Shown here piece by piece: positions 7,366 through 11,515 of a stretch of DNA of 11,515 nucleotides. A program made the position numbers and the translations under genes. This stretch comes from Nanobdellota archaeon (lineage in GTDB: Archaea; Nanobdellota; Nanobdellia; Pacearchaeales; GW2011-AR1), in NCBI GenBank assembly GCA_018829425.1, contig JAHJUA010000103.1, forward strand, positions 1-11,515. The letters run 5' to 3'. The notes beneath the pieces were generated by a model, which did no database searches, was not told the origin of the DNA, and saw only the letters and a program-made list of their open reading frames with translations. How positions within the stretch are numbered: position 1 is the stretch's first letter; each line of letters begins with the position of its first letter.

Positions 7366-7713
7366 ATGGTTGAGCAAGAAACGAACTACGAAGAGCAATT
7401 CATGGGTGATGTCAATACTAGAATTCGAGATATTGAAGCAAGAAATCGAATGTTGAAAGACAGACTTCTTCTTGTTGGACAAAACTTAATCGAGACTAAA
7501 GAGAAAACAAGCGCAGACGTTCTTGAAATAAAAAAAGATATCGAGATAATGAAAAGAAATATCGAACGCCTTGTTAGTTTTCTTGAAACTGCATCGCAAG
7601 AATTTCCAAAATTCGCACGCAAAGAAGACCTTGAAATCCTCACCAAACAAGCAAAAATGTTCCAACCACTAGAATTTGTCAGAAAAAAAGATTTAAAAAA
7701 ATTAAAAAACTAA
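7366..7713 (+). CDS. Small coiled-coil protein of unknown function
   Basis: This 115-aa protein has no signal peptide or membrane helix, so it should be cytoplasmic. Residues about 15-75 are rich in charged residues with regular Ile/Leu spacing (for example RIRDIEARNRMLKDRLLL and IKKDIEIMKRNIERLVSFL), a long coiled coil. The C-terminus has FARKEDLEILTKQAKMFQPL followed by a basic tail, which looks like a short conserved helical element rather than coiled coil. Small coiled-coil proteins of this type occur near pilus and secretion ATPase genes in archaea (FlaC/D/E-like scaffolds are one example), but I see no specific signature for those families. It is followed after 31 bp by another coiled-coil gene on the same strand, probably in one transcript. 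No function is assigned. Confidence 0.75.
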   Translation: MVEQETNYEEQFMGDVNTRIRDIEARNRMLKDRLLLVGQNLIETKEKTSADVLEIKKDIEIMKRNIERLVSFLETASQEFPKFARKEDLEILTKQAKMFQPLEFVRKKDLKKLKN

Positions 7714-7744
7714 TACAGACATCAAGATTCTGTATAAATAAAAA

Positions 7745-8644
7745 ATGGGCGTATTAGAACAAGTAACAGAGTTGAAGGGAAGAGGTATTCCTGAAAATGA
7801 AATTGTAACTAAACTTTCTCAAAACGGAGTTTCGCCAAATGAAATAAATGATGCACTAAACCAATCAAAAATAAAGAGCGCTGTTTCTTCAGAAGAGGCA
7901 GGCACAAAAGATTCTGGCGGCGGAGAAGGAATGGAGCCTTCAATAATGGGGGAAGCAACCACTGGTGGTGAGGGTGAAGGAAACTTACCAACAGAAAACA
8001 TTTCTGATGTAGATCTAAGTCCTCCAGAACCATCCTCGAGAGAATTCACCCCCGGAAGAAGCGGCCCTGCAACGAGGGAAATGGACCAAGAAAACTCTCA
8101 AGAATATACACCTCAAGCTCAATCATCTGGAGAATATTCTGGATATTCAGAAGCTCAATACCCTTCTGCTTCTTCTAGTTACGAAGACTACAACTATGCT
8201 CCTGCTCAGACGGGAGATGCAGACACGATGATAGAAATCGCAGAACAAGTTTTCTTTGAAAAAATAAAATCTATAAAAAAACAAGTTGAAGATTTCTCTG
8301 AATTTAAAACACTTTCTCAAGTAAAAATTGATAACATTTCAGAAAGACTAAAAAGAATCGAGATGAACATGGACAGACTTCAAGCAGAAATTCTTGAAAA
8401 GGTCGGTTCTTATGGAAGAGGTATAGAATCTGTAAAAGGGGAAATGGAAATGATGCAAGATTCTTTCGGAAAAATAGTTAATCAAGTTGCAGATAGTGCA
8501 GAACATAGACATCAAACCCACCATACTCCAACTCCCCATCCAACACGCGCACAACACACAACTCATACTCGACACAAGGTAACGCACAAACCAAAAAAGA
8601 CAACAAAGTCAAAAGCTAAGAAATCAACAAGAAAGAAAAGATAA
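7745..8644 (+). CDS. Coiled-coil protein with disordered linker and His/Lys-rich tail
   Basis: This 299-aa protein has four visible parts. Residues 1-45 form a compact helical repeat of the form 'V..LK.RG..E.EIV..L...GVSP.EI..AL', like a small DNA- or protein-binding helical domain. Residues 46-155 are low in complexity, rich in Gly, Ser, Glu, Pro and Tyr, and probably disordered. Residues 160-250 form a coiled coil containing SERLKRIEMNMDRLQ and MEMMQDSFGKIV. Residues 254-299 carry nine histidines among Thr and Pro, then a Lys/Arg-rich end. There is no signal peptide or membrane segment. It is probably co-transcribed with the preceding coiled-coil gene; no Shine-Dalgarno precedes its ATG. 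Similar coiled-coil segments are familiar from DPANN hypothetical proteins, but the role is unknown. The basic tail could bind nucleic acid or a membrane surface, and the histidines could bind metal; both are inference. Confidence 0.75.
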   Translation: MGVLEQVTELKGRGIPENEIVTKLSQNGVSPNEINDALNQSKIKSAVSSEEAGTKDSGGGEGMEPSIMGEATTGGEGEGNLPTENISDVDLSPPEPSSREFTPGRSGPATREMDQENSQEYTPQAQSSGEYSGYSEAQYPSASSSYEDYNYAPAQTGDADTMIEIAEQVFFEKIKSIKKQVEDFSEFKTLSQVKIDNISERLKRIEMNMDRLQAEILEKVGSYGRGIESVKGEMEMMQDSFGKIVNQVADSAEHRHQTHHTPTPHPTRAQHTTHTRHKVTHKPKKTTKSKAKKSTRKKR

Positions 8645-8662
8645 AAAATTATTTCTCAAAAA

Positions 8663-9205
8663 TCAAGGACTATTCTTAAACATTAAAGGCTGATAAGTAG
8701 ATGGGGGATTTGGGGGTTGTTTTCCTGCACCAACCACTACCCCTACAATAGCCAAGAGAACAACAATCGATAAAAGTTTTGGCCAATTATCATAAAGCCA
8801 CCAAGTCCATGGACTTCCAGTCCATGCAAAACTCTGGAATACCACAATTAAGAAAGTGATTGTTCCCACTGCAAGAAGAGAATATCCAACTCCCTTGTGG
8901 TTCGGATCGAAGAACAATCCTCCTAAGATAAGCAAAGCCAAAATAATTGCAAGTCCAACTCCAAGCCTAGGAAATATTTCTGAAAAGAAAATAGGTACAA
9001 AATTAAATTGCAAAGACAAAAGCCCAACAGTTAGAGCGATTATACCATTAATCGCTTTATTCTCTTTAAAAATTTTTGTCCTCGTCAAAATTCCAAAGGT
9101 CAAAGCGAATATTAAAAGGAAGGGAAGAATGTAACTGAAAACTCCGATACTTTCCCAATAAGCAAGAACTCCACCTGCATCACCTCCATAAAGACCTCCA
9201 ACCAT
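8663..9205 (-). CDS. Five-helix membrane protein, paralog of the 9732-10253 protein
   Basis: This 180-aa protein has five hydrophobic segments (about 22-40, 53-71, 80-98, 105-125 and 141-160) and a short Pro-rich cytoplasmic or external tail. The first helix carries LPFLLIFALTFGIL followed by TKIF, and the second starts with NGIIALTVGL. The same order and nearly the same words occur in the 9732-10253 protein, so the two are paralogs. The start is the ATG at 9205 rather than the TTG just before it, because the TTTAAA core of a TATA box ends 21 nt upstream of this ATG. It has its own promoter, separate from the two-gene unit upstream. It converges with the coiled-coil gene, with 18 bp between stop codons, and is the only complete gene here ending in TGA. 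Function unknown; small membrane proteins of this kind are common in DPANN genomes. Confidence 0.8.
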   Translation of the reverse strand: MVGGLYGGDAGGVLAYWESIGVFSYILPFLLIFALTFGILTRTKIFKENKAINGIIALTVGLLSLQFNFVPIFFSEIFPRLGVGLAIILALLILGGLFFDPNHKGVGYSLLAVGTITFLIVVFQSFAWTGSPWTWWLYDNWPKLLSIVVLLAIVGVVVGAGKQPPNPPSTYQPLMFKNSP

Positions 9206-9224
9206 CAAATAGTTCTGTTTGGAA

Positions 9225-9234
9225 TATTTAAATA
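9225..9234 (-). promoter_or_regulatory. TATA box of the 8663-9205 membrane protein gene
   Basis: The palindromic TATTTAAATA has its TTTAAA core at 9227-9232, ending 21 nt before the ATG at 9205. It sits in the 47-bp gap after the stop of the preceding minus-strand gene. Confidence 0.55.
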
Positions 9235-9252
9235 TGTTTTGTTCCGAGGTTC

Positions 9253-9723
9253 TTAGATAGAAACACTATAAGGGTCAGGGCACATCGCTAAGTTTCCTTC
9301 ACCATCTCGAATAAAAATATTATAATCAGCTCTGACAGCATCAGTTATAACATTCCCTTCAGAAGTATCCACGGTCCATCCATATGTATCAAGAGGGGAA
9401 ATTGTTTCATCTACTGAGATTGGACCGCTATTTTCTCCAACAGAATTAAAGAAATTAAATTGAACTTTTTCTATATTTGTTTCACTATCTCCTGCACCGC
9501 GACCAAAAGTAATATCATAAACACTTGAAGTCTCGGAAGGAACAACACTAACATCTTTCAAGGTAATATCTAAACACTTTTGGCGAAGTTCAATCGCATC
9601 AGCCCCTCCTTGGATAGCATCACTTATCTCTTTGCCTTTAGAATAATTATTCCATCCTAATAATCCGAAAACCAAAACTGCCAACAGAATAATAACAACT
9701 GTTATTTTTAATCCCTTTTTCAT
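9253..9723 (-). CDS. Small membrane-anchored extracytoplasmic protein
   Basis: This 156-aa protein has a positively charged N-terminus (MKKGLK), one strong hydrophobic segment (about 7-23) and a soluble domain of about 130 residues. It is therefore an anchored or exported protein. The soluble part is rich in beta-forming sequence and has two cysteines, Cys50 and Cys148, near its two ends, which could form a disulfide closing a beta-sandwich. There is no class III pilin cleavage motif or QxxxE segment, so it is not an evident pilin. Its ATG lies 8 nt after the stop of the 9732-10253 gene, so the two are almost certainly co-transcribed. No ribosome-binding site is visible in the 8-nt gap. Family not recognised. 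Confidence 0.75.
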   Translation of the reverse strand: MKKGLKITVVIILLAVLVFGLLGWNNYSKGKEISDAIQGGADAIELRQKCLDITLKDVSVVPSETSSVYDITFGRGAGDSETNIEKVQFNFFNSVGENSGPISVDETISPLDTYGWTVDTSEGNVITDAVRADYNIFIRDGEGNLAMCPDPYSVSI

Positions 9724-9731
9724 TTTATATT

Positions 9732-10253
9732 TTATTTATCGCTGCCAACTTTCGATTTCAGAACAAGAACAAGGGCTACAATAACCACAACTACAAACAA
9801 GAGGTTAGTCCAAAAGTTTGCACTCCAACCGCTTCCGAAAAGAAAATCCGTAGCATCTCCAAACGCAGTGTTAGGAACTCCTGAAGCCCAGAGCAAACTG
9901 AGAATGACTGCGACAACTAAAACTATTCCTATAAACCATTTAAGCCCTTTCGGTGCTGAACCAAAATCAAGACCTTTGTCGCCAGCGACGAATCCCCAAA
10001 GCAAAAGCGCAACGAACATTGTAACAAGCGCAACCGTTAGGAAGAGTATAAGGTTTGCAACAACGAGTTTCTGTGATATAGCCCCGACAAAAATCAAACC
10101 AATCACGAACGCAATCATCGCATTAAGCTGCTTTTTTCCATCTCCGAAAAGTTTTGTCTTTTCAAGAATCCCGAAAACTATGAGGAACACAAGGAGAAAA
10201 GGTAATACAAAACCTGAAAAAACCCAATGCTGAAGTATTGTTTCTTGCGCCAT
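9732..10253 (-). CDS. Five-helix membrane protein, paralog of the 8663-9205 protein
   Basis: This 173-aa protein has five hydrophobic segments (about 13-30, 44-62, 67-88, 105-122 and 150-168). LPFLLVFLIVFGIL followed by TKLF in helix 1, and the N-x-MIAFVIGL start of helix 2, match the 8663-9205 protein. Both also end with a Trp-containing loop followed by a Val-rich last helix. It is the first gene of a two-gene unit with the anchored protein at 9253-9723. The TATA-like TTTAAA at 10284-10289 lies 30 nt from the ATG, giving a leader of several bases. No enzymatic motif is seen. It may be a structural membrane component, but I cannot name the complex. Confidence 0.8.
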   Translation of the reverse strand: MAQETILQHWVFSGFVLPFLLVFLIVFGILEKTKLFGDGKKQLNAMIAFVIGLIFVGAISQKLVVANLILFLTVALVTMFVALLLWGFVAGDKGLDFGSAPKGLKWFIGIVLVVAVILSLLWASGVPNTAFGDATDFLFGSGWSANFWTNLLFVVVVIVALVLVLKSKVGSDK

Positions 10254-10283
10254 TCTAATAACTGGGTAAAGAAAAGTTTACTA

Positions 10284-10289
10284 TTTAAA
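10284..10289 (-). promoter_or_regulatory. TATA box of the 9253-10253 two-gene unit
   Basis: The minus strand reads TTTAAATA with the core 30 nt from the ATG at 10253. This is longer than the spacing at most other genes here, so a short leader is expected. Repeat copy 1 ends about 16 bp further upstream. Confidence 0.45.
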
Positions 10290-10305
10290 TATTTATACTG
10301 GCAGA

Positions 10306-10470
10306 CCTCGCTGCGCTCGGTCGAACTTTTAAAATTTGCCGCCGCTAGCGCGGCATTTCAATAACGCGCTCCTTTCAGCCGCAAATAAAAAATTAACATG
10401 AACTGGAAAAGTCAATTTAACCAACATGATTTTACTTTGTTCTCATTCATCAATCGCACGGAGCGCGCAA
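10306..10470. repeat. Diverged direct repeat, copy 1
   Basis: This 165-bp noncoding segment shares an ordered set of blocks with 10855-10991: CCTCGCTGC(G/A)CTCG, a GC-rich TTTG(C/T)CGCCGCT block with hairpin potential, the identical 20-mer TTTAACCAACATGATTTTAC (10416-10435 here), and an AATCGC...GCGCGCAA end. Much of the remainder has diverged, with length differences. The GC-rich block can fold (TGCCG ... CGGCA around CGCTAGCG). On the minus strand the 20-mer gives an ATG followed by codons for LVK in both copies, and here a 32-codon ORF follows that I do not regard as a gene. Confidence 0.6.
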
Positions 10471-10506
10471 ACTTAAATTAAATAAATGTATTCAAAAATC
10501 AGGGAA

Positions 10507-10794
10507 TTAAAGAAGGTCTTCAGGAACTTCGTCGAAACCCATATCTGAATCTGAAGCACTTGGAAGAGTAGCACTGTTTATAATAAAAATGTCGCTTACT
10601 GCCTTAACAAATTGATGAGGAATAATCACTCCTCGCGCTCCACCGATAAGCGATGCCGCACTTCCGCCAACTTTTATTCTCCAGCCGTCAATTTTATTTT
10701 CCTGAAGATTTGCCTCTTCAACCTCGCCGAAAAAGTCGCCAGCATCAGTGTAAACCTTCAATCCGATAACGTCAGTAACCCTTTTTACTCTCAT
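10507..10794 (-). CDS. PRC-barrel domain protein
   Basis: This 95-aa protein matches the PRC-barrel fold in pattern: an opening strand VKRVTDVIGLKVYTDAGDFFG, then EVEEANLQENKIDGWRIKV, and a closing GVIIPHQFVKAVSDIFIIN. PRC barrels are small beta-barrels first known from photosynthetic reaction centre subunit H and RNA-processing protein RimM; archaea have many single-domain copies of unclear function, likely in protein or RNA interactions. The acidic C-terminal tail (about 80-95) is probably disordered. The longer frame starting at 10944 is rejected because the ATG at 10794 has a TTTAAA core 21 nt upstream. The gene sits alone between the two copies of a direct repeat. Confidence 0.85.
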   Translation of the reverse strand: MRVKRVTDVIGLKVYTDAGDFFGEVEEANLQENKIDGWRIKVGGSAASLIGGARGVIIPHQFVKAVSDIFIINSATLPSASDSDMGFDEVPEDLL

Positions 10795-10815
10795 AAGGAA
10801 AACTAAGCAGGATTG

Positions 10816-10821
10816 TTTAAA
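10816..10821 (-). promoter_or_regulatory. TATA box of the PRC-barrel gene
   Basis: The minus-strand TTTAAA core ends 21 nt before the ATG at 10794. It decides the start codon against the longer frame beginning at 10944. Confidence 0.55.
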
Positions 10822-10854
10822 TACTTTTCCATGTTTGAATATACAGAAGATGTT

Positions 10855-10991
10855 CCTCGCTGCACTCGAAGTTTGTCGCCGCTGCCGCAGCGTTTGCTTT
10901 CCACAAATGTTAACTAAAAAACGTGAAGCCCGTTTAACCAACATGATTTTACATTGTTAACCTTAAAGAAAATCGCGCCGAAGGCGCGCAA
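10855..10991. repeat. Diverged direct repeat, copy 2
   Basis: This 137-bp copy has the same block order as copy 1 (10306-10470). The identical 20-mer is at 10933-10952. The GC-rich block folds as CGCTG-CCG-CAGCG. The final block here is a perfect hairpin at 10974-10988. The copy lies between the divergent PRC-barrel and membrane-protein genes. Confidence 0.6.
10974..10988. repeat. Perfect GC-rich inverted repeat
   Basis: CGCGCC-GAA-GGCGCG forms a 6-bp perfect stem with a 3-base loop in a very AT-rich setting, about 20 bp upstream of the TATA box of the plus-strand gene at 11037. The equivalent place in copy 1 is imperfect. It could be an operator or an RNA hairpin; no T-run follows, so a bacterial-style terminator is unlikely. 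Confidence 0.5.
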
Positions 10992-11007
10992 CTCAACTAT
11001 AACAAAA

Positions 11008-11015
11008 TTTATAAG
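11008..11015 (+). promoter_or_regulatory. TATA box of the gene at 11037
   Basis: TTTATAAG ends 21 nt before the ATG at 11037, matching the leaderless spacing of the other genes. Confidence 0.5.
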
Positions 11016-11036
11016 AAAATCATTCCAAGATAAAAG

Positions 11037-11515
11037 ATGATAAACAGAAACGAAATCATTTCCATCCTCGCAGTCATAGTCTCCATCGCAGTATCATTCA
11101 CGCTCTTCAAAAGCTTCGCCGCCTTCCCAAAAATTCTTTTGGCAGTTTTTCTTGTTGTTCTGATAAATGTTCTCGCGAAAAAAGTCGCAAGCTTCTACCT
11201 TGAATCTGAGATAGAATTCAGTCCTTGGACAATCCAACGTTACGGATTTAAGCCGGGATATTATTTCAAAAGACCTTTCCACGCCGGAGTAATCTTCCCA
11301 CTCATAACCGCTCTTGTTTCCCTAGGCAACTTTGTCTGGATGGCTTCACTTATCTTCGAAGTAAAACCAAAAGTTTACAGGGCAGCAAAGCGGCACGGTT
11401 TGTACTCTTATTCTGAAATGACTGAACATCACATCGGACTCATCGCGGCAGCAGGAGTTGTAGCAAACCTTCTCTTCGCAGTCGTAGGTTATCTCATCGG
11501 TTTCCCAGAATTTTC
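11037..11515 (+). CDS. Multi-pass membrane protein, possibly site-2-protease-like (partial, 3' end missing)
   Basis: The frame starting MINRNEII is open for 159 codons to the window edge. It has hydrophobic segments at about 7-20, 33-50, 85-108 and 140-157. Between them is a loop with SPWTIQRYGFKPGYYFKRPF and another with KVYRAAKRHGLYSYSEMTEHHIG, followed by LIAAAGVVANLLFA. The last phrase resembles the 'A.aGP..N...A' helix of M50 site-2 proteases, and the overall layout recalls archaeal M50-related membrane proteins. However, no HExxH zinc motif is present in the visible part, so it may be a non-peptidase relative or an unrelated transporter-like protein. The start is supported by a TATA box ending 21 nt upstream. 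Confidence 0.7.
   Translation, partial: MINRNEIISILAVIVSIAVSFTLFKSFAAFPKILLAVFLVVLINVLAKKVASFYLESEIEFSPWTIQRYGFKPGYYFKRPFHAGVIFPLITALVSLGNFVWMASLIFEVKPKVYRAAKRHGLYSYSEMTEHHIGLIAAAGVVANLLFAVVGYLIGFPEF

Noticed and set aside
7714..7744. Weak inverted repeat ACAGA...TCTGT between the coiled-coil genes
   Set aside because: A five-base stem in AT-rich DNA is not distinguishable from chance.
10340..10440. Short minus-strand ORF (MLVKLTFPVHVN...) in repeat copy 1 as a gene
   Set aside because: It has only 32 codons, the matching frame in copy 2 diverges at once, and the shared part is nucleotide repeat rather than conserved protein.
10795..10944. N-terminal extension of the PRC-barrel gene starting at an ATG at 10944
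   Set aside because: The extension is basic low-quality sequence encoded by the repeat, and a TATA box lies inside it, 21 nt before the ATG at 10794.
11094..11282. Minus-strand 62-aa ORF
   Set aside because: It is antisense to the membrane protein frame starting at 11037, which has a promoter and a clear membrane pattern.
1..11515. CRISPR array, tRNA, rRNA or insertion sequence
   Set aside because: I saw no regularly spaced repeats, cloverleaf-like segments, rRNA motifs or transposase motifs on either strand by eye.

Overview
The window looks archaeal and most resembles a DPANN lineage of the Woesearchaeota/Pacearchaeota kind. This is inferred from protein families, not from a marker gene. 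The DNA is AT-rich. Most gene starts carry an archaeal TATA box (TTTAAA or TTTATA core), usually about 19-23 nt from the ATG, so transcripts are probably leaderless. No clear Shine-Dalgarno sequences are seen. The contents are a GspE/FlaI-type secretion ATPase, a PRC-barrel protein, a large secreted subtilase with dockerin and propeller modules, and small multi-pass membrane proteins.

Layout on the minus strand: the first 18 codons of a Cys-rich small protein (1-54), then a large type II/IV secretion-type ATPase (103-2406). Next comes a 4.8 kb locus (2454-7258) that reads as three consecutive ORFs but is best understood as one surface protease gene. Two short coiled-coil genes (7366-8644) run on the plus strand, divergent from the protease. 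Three minus-strand genes follow: a five-helix membrane protein (8663-9205), a one-helix exported protein (9253-9723) and a second five-helix membrane protein (9732-10253). The two five-helix proteins are paralogs. A PRC-barrel gene (10507-10794) sits between two diverged copies of a direct repeat. The window ends inside a plus-strand multi-pass membrane gene (11037 onward).

The main result concerns 2454-7258. The dockerin ORF ends in a TAG, and the next codons continue in the same frame. They complete the last strand of a beta-sandwich domain that starts before the TAG. The frame then runs through a propeptide and the subtilase Asp motif into a beta-propeller-like segment, where it breaks at a run of seven T. 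Adding one T restores a frame carrying the His, Asn and Ser motifs. Counting the TAG as a residue, the restored chain is 1601 aa with a complete Asp/His/Asn/Ser active site. A propeller-like insert of nearly 390 residues lies between Asp and His. Whether the two breaks are decay, assembly error or recoding cannot be decided from the sequence alone.

Most of the window concerns the cell envelope: an ATPase that could power a pilus or secretion machine, an exported protease, small membrane proteins and coiled-coil proteins. Linking them into one machine is inference. No tRNA, rRNA, CRISPR array, insertion sequence or replication origin was seen.
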